NCBI RefSeq assembly: GCF_017309385.1
Contig: NZ_JAFJMJ010000002.1
Span: forward strand, 62,001-126,000
Direction: 5' to 3'
DNA length: 64,000 nt
DNA from: Amycolatopsis sp. 195334CR
GTDB taxonomy: Bacteria > Actinomycetota > Actinomycetes > Mycobacteriales > Pseudonocardiaceae
This document shows positions 1 through 8,193 of the stretch, piece after piece. Both the position numbers and the translations under genes were made by a program. The first letter of the stretch is position 1, and each line of letters opens with the position of its first letter. Below the pieces are notes generated by a model that saw nothing but the letters and a program-made list of their open reading frames with translations, had not been told where the DNA came from and ran no database searches.

Positions 1-895
1 CCGCGCTGGAGCAGTCGCTGGCCAGCGGCCCGCAGAACACGTTGTCCTGTTCGCCCATGGCCACCAGCACCGGCACGGTGATCCGCCTGCTGTAGGGCAG
101 CACCAAGCCGATCAGCACGGCGTCGACGATCTCACCGGGCGCGATCAGGTCCTTGGTCGCTTCGTCCACCCCGATGGCCTGCTGGTCGAACGGCCCGGGG
201 GTGTGGAAAGCGCTGTACCGCATGCCCGGCAGCGTGGTCAGGTACCCCGCGTCCAGTCCGACCACTTTGGACATCTTCTCGTCCAGCACCGCCGGGCTCA
301 GCGCGGCCAGCGTCGGTGTCACCGTCAGCGGGGCGACCCGGTGGGTGAACCCGGTGATCACCACGCCGTCCACGTCGCGGAAGGTGGCTGCCTCGATGAT
401 CGCGGTGCCCGAGCCGAGCGAGTGCCCGACGAGAACGATCTTGTCGAACCGGGGCCCCAGTGCGCCCGTCCGCATCGCCTTGATGGCGTGGTGCACCGCG
501 TTGGCCTGGGCGCTCGCGGTCAGCAGTTGGCTCAGCGGCTTGGAACTGCGCCCCGAGCCGATCCGGTCCACCGCCAGGGTGGCGTACCCGGCGTGGTTCA
601 CCGCCTTGCGGAACGACCGGGATTCCGGCAGGCCGGGCGGGTCGTAGTAGGCCGAGTTGTACGTGCCGCCGGGCACCAGCACGTGCAGGGTGCGGCTGCC
701 GCCCGGCGGGACGCACAGCCTGCCGTACATGGTCTGGTCGTTGAGCCCGAGCAGTGGGGTGGCCACCAGCGACACCGGGATGGTCAGGTCCTGGCAGGCC
801 GCTTCGGCGGTGGACGCCTGTGCCGGGGTGAGCACCGTGCCGGCGCACAGCAGGGCCACCGCCACGGCGGCCACCCGGCGCGAGATCGAACGCAC
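1..895 (-). CDS. Secreted alpha/beta hydrolase (3' end outside window)
   Basis: A serine esterase/lipase-type hydrolase, probably exported. Reading from a GTG at 895, the first ~33 residues form a signal peptide: an Arg-rich start, a hydrophobic run, then Ala-rich cleavage sites. The nucleophile elbow GHSLGSG places the catalytic Ser at about residue 159. It is preceded by an oxyanion-type HVLVPGG segment near residue 71 and a strand ending VDRIGSG near 110. About 298 residues are visible. The frame stays open to the window edge, so the catalytic His is probably off-window. It lies 29 nt downstream of the P450 on the same strand and may be co-transcribed with it. Substrate cannot be inferred. 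Confidence 0.85.
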   Translation of the reverse strand, partial: MRSISRRVAAVAVALLCAGTVLTPAQASTAEAACQDLTIPVSLVATPLLGLNDQTMYGRLCVPPGGSRTLHVLVPGGTYNSAYYDPPGLPESRSFRKAVNHAGYATLAVDRIGSGRSSKPLSQLLTASAQANAVHHAIKAMRTGALGPRFDKIVLVGHSLGSGTAIIEAATFRDVDGVVITGFTHRVAPLTVTPTLAALSPAVLDEKMSKVVGLDAGYLTTLPGMRYSAFHTPGPFDQQAIGVDEATKDLIAPGEIVDAVLIGLVLPYSRRITVPVLVAMGEQDNVFCGPLASDCSSA

Positions 896-924
896 TGAAT
901 TCTCCGTATTCCGTTGTGGGACAA

Positions 925-2232
925 CTAGTTCCGCGGACGCACGGTCATCGGCAGGCCGCGGGGGCAGGCGATCGTGGTGTAACGCACGCGGACCGGGCCC
1001 GCCGGTTCGAGGTGCCACCGCGCGAAGATCGTGGCCAGGCCGATGACCACCTCGGCGCGGGCGAACAGGTGGCCGATGCACTGCCGCATCCCGTTGCCGA
1101 ACGGGATGAACACCCCCGGCGGCAACGTCCGCACCCGATCGGTGGTCCAGCGGTCCGGGTCGAACACCTCCGGGCGCTCCCAGTAGCGAAGATCGGTGTG
1201 CAGGGCGAGCGGGCTGAACATCACCTCGTCGCCGGGCCGCAACCGCACCGGCCCGAGGTCGATCTCCTGCTCGGTCCGGCGCATCAGGATCCACAGCGCG
1301 TACCGCCGCAGCACCTCGCTGACCACCTGCCGGGTGTAGGCCAGCGCGGGCAGGTCGTCGAAGGTCACCGGGCGCCCGCCCAGCACGCGGTCCACCTCGG
1401 CCCGCACCCGGTCCGCCACGCCGGGGTGGCGCCCCAGTTCGTGGCAGGCCCAGGCCAGCATCAGCGCGGTGGTCTCGGTACCCGCGCTGAGCAGGGTCAC
1501 CACCTCGTCGTGCACCTGCTCGCGCGTCATCCGCTCCCCGGTCTCGGCGTCTTCGGCCAGCAGCAGCGTGGACAGCAGGTCACCGTGGTCGGTGTCGGCG
1601 TCGCGGTCCGCCATCAGCTCGTCGACCACCGCCTTCATCCGCATGACGGCCTGGTCGAAGCGGCGGTTGACCGGCAGCTTCTCCGCGAAACCGGGGGAGA
1701 GCACCCGGTACATGCCCAGCCGGATGATCAGCGGGATCGAGCGGCGGGCCTCGCGGATGGCCTCCTCGCCCAGTTCGGTGCCGAACAGCGTCTCGCCCAC
1801 GTTGGTCATGGCCAGCGCCTGCATGTCCTCGTCGATCCGGCGCACCTCGCCCGGCCGCCAGGACTCGGCCAGCGCGGTGGTCGCCCGGACCCAGATCTCG
1901 GCGTAGCGGCGCAGGTGCCGCTGGTCGAAGGCGGGCAGCATCAGCCTGCGCTGCCTGCGGTGGAACGGCCCGTCGGACAGGGCCAGGCCGTTGCCCGCGT
2001 ACGGGCGGAATTTGCGGAACATGATCCCGCTGCCGAAGTGCGAACCGTCCGTCACCAGAACGCGGTGAATGATTTCCGGATTGGTCAGGAAATAGGTCGG
2101 TAATGGCCCCAGGAACAGCTTGACCACGTCGCCGTGCGCACGCAGTCCGGCGGTGAAAGTGGTGGGACGGCGGACCAGTGCGGGGGTGTGTCCCAGCACG
2201 GGCCACCGGCCGGGGGTCACCCGGACGGGCAA
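925..2232 (-). CDS. Cytochrome P450
   Basis: A 435-residue soluble bacterial P450 that would need a ferredoxin and reductase, neither encoded nearby. The I-helix oxygen-binding motif AGTETT is at 250-255, the K-helix EVLR (ExxR) at 306-309, and the heme loop FGNGMRQCIG at 378-387 with Cys385 as iron ligand. The overall style, including the C-terminal ACPRGLPMTVRPR, resembles pentalenene-oxygenase-type P450s of terpenoid pathways, but no terpene cyclase lies in the window. The start is TTG at 2232, chosen because a perfect AAGGAG lies 5 nt upstream on the minus strand. It reads toward the truncated hydrolase and is divergent from the methyltransferase at 2396. Confidence 0.93.
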   Translation of the reverse strand: MPVRVTPGRWPVLGHTPALVRRPTTFTAGLRAHGDVVKLFLGPLPTYFLTNPEIIHRVLVTDGSHFGSGIMFRKFRPYAGNGLALSDGPFHRRQRRLMLPAFDQRHLRRYAEIWVRATTALAESWRPGEVRRIDEDMQALAMTNVGETLFGTELGEEAIREARRSIPLIIRLGMYRVLSPGFAEKLPVNRRFDQAVMRMKAVVDELMADRDADTDHGDLLSTLLLAEDAETGERMTREQVHDEVVTLLSAGTETTALMLAWACHELGRHPGVADRVRAEVDRVLGGRPVTFDDLPALAYTRQVVSEVLRRYALWILMRRTEQEIDLGPVRLRPGDEVMFSPLALHTDLRYWERPEVFDPDRWTTDRVRTLPPGVFIPFGNGMRQCIGHLFARAEVVIGLATIFARWHLEPAGPVRVRYTTIACPRGLPMTVRPRN

Positions 2233-2395
2233 GGGAACTCCTTGGCAGCGGCGGGAATCGGGAAGGCCGCTACGTTACGAGCCATTCGGCCGCACCGACA
2301 GCACCCGATTGGGTACAACCCCGCCACGATTGATGGGTAAGTTTTTGTCGCTGGAGTGAGTATGCTGTGCACCCTCCCGAGCGATGAGGTGCGCG

Positions 2396-3211
2396 ATGGT
2401 GGGTACGCGGGACTGGGTCCCGGCCGGAGTGGACACGAGTTCACCGAATGTCGCCCGGATCTACGATTACTGGCTCGGCGGCAGCCACAACTTCGAAACG
2501 GACCGCGCCACCGCGGACCACCTCGAGCGGACCCTGCCCTGGATCCGGCAGTCGGTGCGGCTCAACCGCGCCTTCCTCCGCCGCGCGGTGCGCTTCATGC
2601 TCGCGCGGGGCGTCCGCCAGTTCCTCGATCTGGGCGCGGGCATTCCCACCGTGGGCAACGTGCACGAGATCGCCCAGCGGGAATGCCCCGAAGCCAGGGT
2701 GGTCTACGTCGACAAGGAGGCGGTGGCGATCGCGCACAGCGAGCTGCTGCTGACCGGCAACGACCGCACCGCGGTCCTGCACGCGGACGTGCGCGACGTG
2801 GCCGGGGTGCTGGACAGCCCGGAGGTGCGGCGGCTGATCGACTTCACCGAGCCGGTGGGCCTGCTGTGCCTGCTGCTGCTGCACTGGATCCCGGACGGGG
2901 ACGACCCCGCCGGGCTGGTGCGCGCCTACCAGGAACCCTTGGCACCGGGCAGTTTGCTCGCCTTCACGCACATCAACTCCGACGCGCACCAGGAGTCGTT
3001 CTCGGCGGCCAGCGACCAGATGGCCGCGCGGCGCGGCGAGGTGCCGCACACCCGTTCCCACGACCAGATCCTCGGCCTGCTGGGAAAGCTGACGCTGGTC
3101 GAGCCGGGCCTGGTGGGCTGTGGCAGCTGGCGGCCCGCCGGGCCCACCGACATCGCCGAGGACCCGGTGTGGAACGAGCTGATCTACGCCGGCGTGGCGC
3201 GGAAGTCCTGA
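2396..3211 (+). CDS. SAM-dependent methyltransferase, DUF574 (Methyltransf_19) type
   Basis: A 271-residue member of the actinobacterial SAM-methyltransferase family formerly called DUF574. The family-typical opening YDYWLGGSHNF is at residues 23-33, and the SAM-binding glycine motif FLDLGAGIPT at about 76-85. The substrate of this family is generally unknown. ATG 2396 was preferred over the in-frame ATG at 2384 because GAGG sits 5 nt upstream of it. It ends 4 nt before the GTG of the PAS-GGDEF-EAL protein, so the two are almost certainly one operon. Paired DUF574/second-messenger-type genes suggest a signalling or developmental role, which is inference. Confidence 0.85.
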   Translation: MVGTRDWVPAGVDTSSPNVARIYDYWLGGSHNFETDRATADHLERTLPWIRQSVRLNRAFLRRAVRFMLARGVRQFLDLGAGIPTVGNVHEIAQRECPEARVVYVDKEAVAIAHSELLLTGNDRTAVLHADVRDVAGVLDSPEVRRLIDFTEPVGLLCLLLLHWIPDGDDPAGLVRAYQEPLAPGSLLAFTHINSDAHQESFSAASDQMAARRGEVPHTRSHDQILGLLGKLTLVEPGLVGCGSWRPAGPTDIAEDPVWNELIYAGVARKS

Positions 3212-3215
3212 GCCG

Positions 3216-5414
3216 GTGACCGAACCCAGCAGACGGACGGCCCCCGAGCCGTCCGAAGACGGGCGCCGCGAGCGCGGCCTGCTCGCGCGCAAGTGGGCCT
3301 ACCTGCTGGGCGGGATCGGTTACGTGCCGCTGGAGCACGCCAGCTTCGAGACCGAGCTGGCCGCGCTGCTGGACGTCCTGTGCGCCGAGGTGCACCGGGG
3401 CGAGCCGGATCGCACCGGTTCGCTGGAGGCCGCGGGCGCCCGGCTGGTCGAGCTGAACTGCGCGGGCGGGCAGGCGCTCACCGTCACCATGGGCATCCTC
3501 GGCAAGGGCCTGCTCACGCTGCCCGAGTTCCAGCCCGCCTGGGAGTTCGCCGAACGCGTGGTGGGCGTGCTCGGCGCGCTGGCCGCGAGCGTGGTGGTGG
3601 CCGTGCAGGGTGCCACCCTGGCCCAGCAGGAGAACCTGAAGCTGTCCCTGCTCAAGGCCGTGCGGGAGGCCAAGTACGAGCTGCGGACCGCGGAGGCGCG
3701 GTTCGACGAGGTCGCCACCTCCTCGGCCAGCGGCATCCTGGTCGCCGACCTCGACGGCACGCTGGTCACGGTGAACGCCGCGGCGGGCGCGATGCTCGGG
3801 CGCGCCCCGGACGAGCTGACCGGGACCGACCTGTTCGAGCTGGTGCACCCCGACTACGCGCCGGTGCTGCGGGAGGACTACCGCACGCTGCTGGCGGGTG
3901 AGGTCGAGCGGATCAAGCAGTCCCAGCGGCTGCTGCACCGCGACGGCGAGCCGGTGTCGGTGACGTTGACCGCCTCGCTGCTGCGCGGCACCGGGGACGA
4001 GCCCAGCCACTTCGTCACCGTGGTCGAGGACGGCACCGAACTGTTGCTGCTGCAGAACGAACTCAACCGGCAGGCCCTGCACGACGTGCTCACCGGCCTG
4101 CCCAACCGGCAGTGCTTCGGCACGCGGATGGAGGCCGCGCTGGGCCGGGCCGACCCGGAGCTGGGCGTGACGCTCCTGCGGTTGGAGCTGGATACTTTCG
4201 CGGTGGTGCGCAACGGTCTCGGCGAGCGCGCGGCCGAGCAACTGCTGATCGCCTTGGCGCAACGGCTGAAGTCCGTAATGGCCGGCGAAAAGGCGCTCCT
4301 GGCCCGATTCGGCGAGGCGGAGTTCGCGGTGCTGGTGGAGAACACGCCGGATACCCCGGACCCGGTGAGCCTGGTGCACGAGCTGCGCCGGGAACTGGCC
4401 GAACCGGCCTTTGTGGACGGTCACGGGCTGGGTCTGTCGGTCAGCCTCGGCGTGGTCAACCGGCCCGCCCAGCACCACGAGGCCGCCGAGCTGCTGCGCG
4501 AATCCCACCAGGCACTGCGCCGGGCCAAGGCGGGCGGGCACGGGCAGTGGGAGCTGTCGCACCCCGAGCAGAACCGGCTGGACCGCACGGCCGACGCGCT
4601 GGCCGCGGGCATGCCGGGCGCCTTCGAGCACGGGGACGTGCAGGCGCGGTTCCGGCCGCTGGTGCGGCTGGCCGACGGTGCGGTGCACGGGGTGGAGGTG
4701 CTGCTCGGCTGGGAGCCGCCCGAGGTGGGCGCGTTGTCCGACGAGCGCTGCCGCCGGTTGGCCGAGACCACCGGGCTGATGCTGCCGCTGGGCGAGTGGT
4801 TGCTCCGGACCGGCTGCCGGCAGGTGGGCTGGTGGCGGCAGCGGCTGGACCGCGACCTGCGGTTGCTGGTCGGGCTGAGCCCGCACCAGGCAGCCGACTC
4901 GGACCTGCTCACCCGGGTGGTCGGCGTGCTGGAGGAGACGCGCTTCCCGGCCGGGCGGCTGCTGGTCGAGGTGCCCGTGCGGGCACTGGCCACCGACCTC
5001 GGCGAGGCCAGGGACAACCTGCGGGCGCTGGCCGACCTGGGGGTGCGGCCGGTGCTCAGCGCCTGCGGGCTGGGCGACGGCGCGCTGGCCGTGGTGACCG
5101 ACCTGCCGGTGCACGGCGTGCGGCTCGACGGCGGGCTGCTGGACGACGCCGCGCCGGACTCACCGGTGGCCGAGCTGCTGCGGGAGTTGCCGGGCCTGGC
5201 GCACCGGGCCGGCGCGGAGGTGATTGTGGACGGTCTGGCCACCGCCGACCGGGCGCGGTTCTGGCTGGATGCCGGAGCCGAGCTGGCACTGGGTGAGCAC
5301 TGCGGCGCGCCTTGCCGCCCGGACGAACTGACCGCCACCCTCGGCGAAACCGGTCGGCGGACACCGTCGGCTTCGCCGCGCGTGGAACATCCACGGGCAG
5401 ACGAGCCACAGTAG
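3216..5414 (+). CDS. PAS-GGDEF-EAL protein with degenerate catalytic motifs
   Basis: A 732-residue cytoplasmic multidomain protein of the c-di-GMP family. A helical N-terminal domain (~20-145) is followed by a coiled linker (145-165), a PAS domain (~165-275), a GGDEF-like domain (~285-445) and an EAL-like domain (~465-715). The synthase signature is replaced: RFGEAEF at 364-370 instead of the GGDEF loop. The phosphodiesterase is also eroded: EVL at 494-496 for EAL, SACG at 615-618 where DDFG is expected, and VDG near 671 for the usual EG. Both enzyme activities are therefore probably lost, so a nucleotide-sensing or scaffold role is more likely. It starts with GTG, 4 nt after the methyltransferase stop. 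Confidence 0.9.
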   Translation: MTEPSRRTAPEPSEDGRRERGLLARKWAYLLGGIGYVPLEHASFETELAALLDVLCAEVHRGEPDRTGSLEAAGARLVELNCAGGQALTVTMGILGKGLLTLPEFQPAWEFAERVVGVLGALAASVVVAVQGATLAQQENLKLSLLKAVREAKYELRTAEARFDEVATSSASGILVADLDGTLVTVNAAAGAMLGRAPDELTGTDLFELVHPDYAPVLREDYRTLLAGEVERIKQSQRLLHRDGEPVSVTLTASLLRGTGDEPSHFVTVVEDGTELLLLQNELNRQALHDVLTGLPNRQCFGTRMEAALGRADPELGVTLLRLELDTFAVVRNGLGERAAEQLLIALAQRLKSVMAGEKALLARFGEAEFAVLVENTPDTPDPVSLVHELRRELAEPAFVDGHGLGLSVSLGVVNRPAQHHEAAELLRESHQALRRAKAGGHGQWELSHPEQNRLDRTADALAAGMPGAFEHGDVQARFRPLVRLADGAVHGVEVLLGWEPPEVGALSDERCRRLAETTGLMLPLGEWLLRTGCRQVGWWRQRLDRDLRLLVGLSPHQAADSDLLTRVVGVLEETRFPAGRLLVEVPVRALATDLGEARDNLRALADLGVRPVLSACGLGDGALAVVTDLPVHGVRLDGGLLDDAAPDSPVAELLRELPGLAHRAGAEVIVDGLATADRARFWLDAGAELALGEHCGAPCRPDELTATLGETGRRTPSASPRVEHPRADEPQ

Positions 5415-5433
5415 GGCGGCCGACGAGATCACC

Positions 5434-5465
5434 GCCCGAGACACGACCGGGTGCGTGTCTCGGGC
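5434..5465. terminator. Bidirectional hairpin terminator
   Basis: The arms GCCCGAGACACG (5434-5445) and CGTGTCTCGGGC (5454-5465) pair perfectly over 12 bp around an 8-nt loop. They lie between the convergent GGDEF-EAL gene and the serine hydrolase. There is no U-tract, as is usual in high-GC actinomycetes. Confidence 0.7.
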
Positions 5466-5476
5466 CCGGTGCGCTG

Positions 5477-6580
5477 TCAGGAAACATCTTCGCAGAAGAC
5501 GGTTTTGATGAGCGTGTCCAGCGCGGCGGGGAACACCCCGGCCGGGTCGGTGTCGCCGGTGGTCAGGGTGGCGGTCAGGGTCCTGGTGGCGTCGGGCGTG
5601 CTGATCATCAGTGCCCCGTAGCCCCCGGGAGCGCCGCCGTTGTGGTGGACGATGGTGCCGCCGTCACCCAGGTCCTGCACCCACAAACCCAGGCCGAGCC
5701 CGAACTTCCCGTGCGGCGTGCGCATTTCGGCCAGCAGCGGGGCGGGCAGGAGCTCTCCGCCCAGCAGCGCGGAGATGAAGGTGCTGAGGTCCTCGGCGGT
5801 CGAGATCAGGTCACCGGCACCGGCCAGCAGGGACGGGTTCTGGCGGCTGACGTCGACCACCTTCGACTCCCCGCCGTCCTCGTACCGGTAGTAACCGCGG
5901 GCGTGCGGCCCGGGCAGGTCCGGCGAGGTGGCCGAAACCACGGTGCCCGACAGGCCGAGCGGCCCCAGGATCCGCTGCTGCGCCTGTTCGGCGTAGGACT
6001 GGCCGGTGAGCTTCTCGATCAGCAGCAGGGCCAGGGTGTAGTTGGTGTTGGAGTAGCTCTGATCCGTTCCCGGCTCGAACCGCGCCGGCTTGGCCAGCGC
6101 GAACCGCACCAGTTCCTCGGGCCGGTAGGTGTGGAACCGGTTGTCCACCCACTCCCGGCCCATCGACGGCAGCCCCATTTCGAAGGTTCCGTCGGGGCCG
6201 AGTTCGCCGGTGTAGTTGTACAGCCCGCTGGTGTGCCGCAGCAGCATCCGCACGGTGATCCGGGCGTCCAGCCCGAGTTCGGGCAGGTGGTCGGCCACCG
6301 GGGTGTCCAGCCCGATCCGGCCCTCCGCCACCAGTTGCAGCACCAGGGTCGCGGTGAAGGTCTTGGCGACGCTGCCCGCCCAGGCCTGCCCACCGGCCGG
6401 CGGCGGGGTGGTCCCGCCCAGTTCGGCGACCCCGGCTCGGCCGGTCCAGTCGCCGTGCTCGTCGTGCACGCGCAGTTCCATCGCGGCGAAACCGGCGTCG
6501 ACGAACGCCTGCACGGCCTGCTGCAACTCGGGCCGGTCCTGCCCGGTGGCGACCGGTGCGGGTGTGGCGATCTTCTGCAT
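5477..6580 (-). CDS. Serine hydrolase, beta-lactamase/DD-peptidase fold
   Basis: A 367-residue member of the class C beta-lactamase/D-Ala-D-Ala carboxypeptidase/esterase family. SVAK at 70-73 supplies the SxxK nucleophile, YSN at 176-178 the second catalytic element, and HHNGG at 312-316 the KTG-equivalent. I start at ATG 6580 because CAGGAG lies ideally upstream; the longer frame has no ribosome site. No signal peptide is visible from this start, so unlike classical penicillin-binding proteins it may be intracellular and act as an esterase or amidase. It is followed downstream by the hairpin at 5434-5465. Substrate unknown. Confidence 0.88.
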   Translation of the reverse strand: MQKIATPAPVATGQDRPELQQAVQAFVDAGFAAMELRVHDEHGDWTGRAGVAELGGTTPPPAGGQAWAGSVAKTFTATLVLQLVAEGRIGLDTPVADHLPELGLDARITVRMLLRHTSGLYNYTGELGPDGTFEMGLPSMGREWVDNRFHTYRPEELVRFALAKPARFEPGTDQSYSNTNYTLALLLIEKLTGQSYAEQAQQRILGPLGLSGTVVSATSPDLPGPHARGYYRYEDGGESKVVDVSRQNPSLLAGAGDLISTAEDLSTFISALLGGELLPAPLLAEMRTPHGKFGLGLGLWVQDLGDGGTIVHHNGGAPGGYGALMISTPDATRTLTATLTTGDTDPAGVFPAALDTLIKTVFCEDVS

Positions 6581-6691
6581 CTTGCTCTCCTGGGGTTTCG
6601 GTGTCTCGGAGTGGTTGATGACCACGATCGCCCGCACTCCTGACACCGGACCGCCACCGGCCTGACACGACCCCGCCACCGAACGCGGTGG

Positions 6692-7588
6692 TCAGCACTT
6701 CATCTGGTCCGGGATCGGGGCGGCGGGGTCGAAGTATTCGAAGGAAGCGTTCGCCGCGTCGGCGGTTCCCGGCGTCCGGCCGCTGTAGGCAGGCGCCAGC
6801 CGGCCCCGTACCGCCTGCGAGCAGGCGCTGAAGTGGAAGAACCCCTGGCCGCGCACGGCGTCGATGCCGCGGTTGCCGGCGCCCCAGGTGCGGCCGTCGC
6901 GGTAGAGGAACTCGTTGTCCATGCGGACGGCGGAGACCGTGTCGATCGGCTGGGTGGCCCGGCGGGGGTCGTCGACGTCGAAGGCGTACGCGTACACCAT
7001 GTTGGTCCGGATGAGCAGTTCGCCCTTCTGGGCGCCGGGTTCGGCCCAGATCGTGCCGGTGATCTTCGGCCCGCCGGGCAGGAGGCGGAACTCGGGGGCG
7101 ATCTTGGTGGCGTAGGACGGCATGGCCGCCGGGTTGTCCCGCAGCTGGTTCCGCAGCACGTCACGCAGGTTGGTGCTGAGCGTGGCGTAGACGGGTTCCA
7201 TCTCGTCCCCGGTCAGCACCGCGCGGTTCACCCGCGAGGCGACGAGGTATTCCTTCACCTTGCCCAGGGCCGTGCCCACCTGCTCGGCCGTGAAACCGCC
7301 GATCGCTTCCGGCTCCGGCAGGTCGATGCCTGCCTCGCCCTCGGCCCAGTCGTGCGCCGGGGTGCCGAGGTAGGGCCGGGCCTTGTCCTGCGACCAGGTC
7401 GGCGGGGCGGGGGCGGCCCGGTCGGCCGCGGCCTTCGGCTCGGGGTCGACCGGCGTGAGGTAGATGGCCAGGCCCACCGCGGCGGTCATCAGCAACGCCG
7501 CCAGCAGCACGATCAAGCCCGTCTGGCCCGGCGGTCTCGGCGGGTCGTTGTCCGGCAAGGTGTTCTCGCCGTACTGCGCACTCTGCAT
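6692..7588 (-). CDS. Membrane-anchored extracytoplasmic protein, unknown function
   Basis: A protein of about 298 residues with a short Gly/Pro-rich cytoplasmic tail, one transmembrane helix at about 24-44, a Pro/Ala linker, and a ~240-residue Ala-rich soluble domain ending in PIPDQMKC. I recognise no catalytic motif; conserved-looking stretches include WAEPGAQKGELLIRTN and the two late cysteines. ATG 7588 is preferred because AGGGGG precedes it; an in-frame GTG at 7648 adds 20 residues but has no ribosome site. The gene is divergent from the molybdenum hydroxylase and shares with it a region carrying two identical-core palindromes. Confidence 0.75.
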   Translation of the reverse strand: MQSAQYGENTLPDNDPPRPPGQTGLIVLLAALLMTAAVGLAIYLTPVDPEPKAAADRAAPAPPTWSQDKARPYLGTPAHDWAEGEAGIDLPEPEAIGGFTAEQVGTALGKVKEYLVASRVNRAVLTGDEMEPVYATLSTNLRDVLRNQLRDNPAAMPSYATKIAPEFRLLPGGPKITGTIWAEPGAQKGELLIRTNMVYAYAFDVDDPRRATQPIDTVSAVRMDNEFLYRDGRTWGAGNRGIDAVRGQGFFHFSACSQAVRGRLAPAYSGRTPGTADAANASFEYFDPAAPIPDQMKC

Positions 7589-7658
7589 TTGTCCCCCTGC
7601 GTCGAGTTCGGCCTCTTGATCGGCGCCCGGGGGAAGTTCGTTAGCCACCGCGATTTGC

Positions 7659-7697
7659 TCAGCCTGCTGAATGGTCTACGATTGCTCAGCAGGCTGA
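7659..7697. promoter_or_regulatory. Twin palindromic operators TCAGC-NN-GCTGA
   Basis: TCAGCCTGCTGA (7659-7670) and TCAGCAGGCTGA (7686-7697) share a perfect 5-2-5 dyad and lie 27 bp apart, start to start. They sit between the anchored protein and the oxidoreductase small subunit. The two sites are also mirror images, with flanking ATTTG, giving an ~18-bp outer inverted repeat. The cognate regulator is not adjacent. Confidence 0.6.
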
Positions 7698-7728
7698 ACA
7701 AATGGGCTGATCGAGTCGGGAGGCGTGT

Positions 7729-8193
7729 GTGCCGGTACATCGGTTGCGGGTCAACGGAGTGGACCGCGAGGTCGAGGTGCCCGCGGAAACCCCGCTGCTC
7801 TGGGTGCTGCGTGACGAGCTGGGCCTGACCGGGCCCAAGTACGGTTGCGGTATCGGCGCCTGCGGTGCCTGTGTGTCCCTTGTGGACGGTCAGGCCGAGC
7901 GGATCTGCGTGCTGCCGGTCGGTGAGCTCGGCGATCGGGCGGTGACCACCATCGAAGGGCTGGACGACCACCCGGTGCAGCGCGCGTGGATCGACTGCGA
8001 CGTGGCGCAGTGCGGTTACTGCCAGGCCGGGCAGATCATGAGCACCGTGGCGTTGCTGCGGGAACGGCCCGAGCCGAGCGATCACGACATCGACGAGGCC
8101 CTCCGCGACAACGTGTGCCGGTGCGGTACCTATCCGCGGATCCGGCGCGCGGTGCACGCGGCGGCCGAACTGGCCCGTGAGGAGAAGCCGTGA
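7729..8193 (+). CDS. [2Fe-2S] small subunit of molybdenum hydroxylase (IorA/CoxS type)
   Basis: The 154-residue electron-transfer subunit of a xanthine-oxidase-family enzyme. The N-terminal plant-ferredoxin domain binds one cluster through Cys40, 45, 48 and 60 (CGIGACGAC then C). The helical C-terminal domain binds the second through Cys95, 98, 130 and 132 (CGYC and CRC). The start is GTG 7729 with GGGAGG upstream. It overlaps the large subunit by 4 nt (GTGA), which ensures 1:1 translation. As in isoquinoline 1-oxidoreductase-type enzymes, no FAD subunit accompanies it. Confidence 0.93.
   Translation: MPVHRLRVNGVDREVEVPAETPLLWVLRDELGLTGPKYGCGIGACGACVSLVDGQAERICVLPVGELGDRAVTTIEGLDDHPVQRAWIDCDVAQCGYCQAGQIMSTVALLRERPEPSDHDIDEALRDNVCRCGTYPRIRRAVHAAAELAREEKP

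Noticed and set aside
925..2232. P450 region as part of a terpenoid biosynthetic cluster
   Set aside because: No terpene cyclase, prenyl synthase or other pathway gene is seen nearby.
2973..5114. 713-residue minus-strand frame opposite the PAS-GGDEF-EAL gene
   Set aside because: Gln/His/Arg-rich composition of an antisense shadow in high-GC DNA; the plus strand has motifs and a ribosome site.
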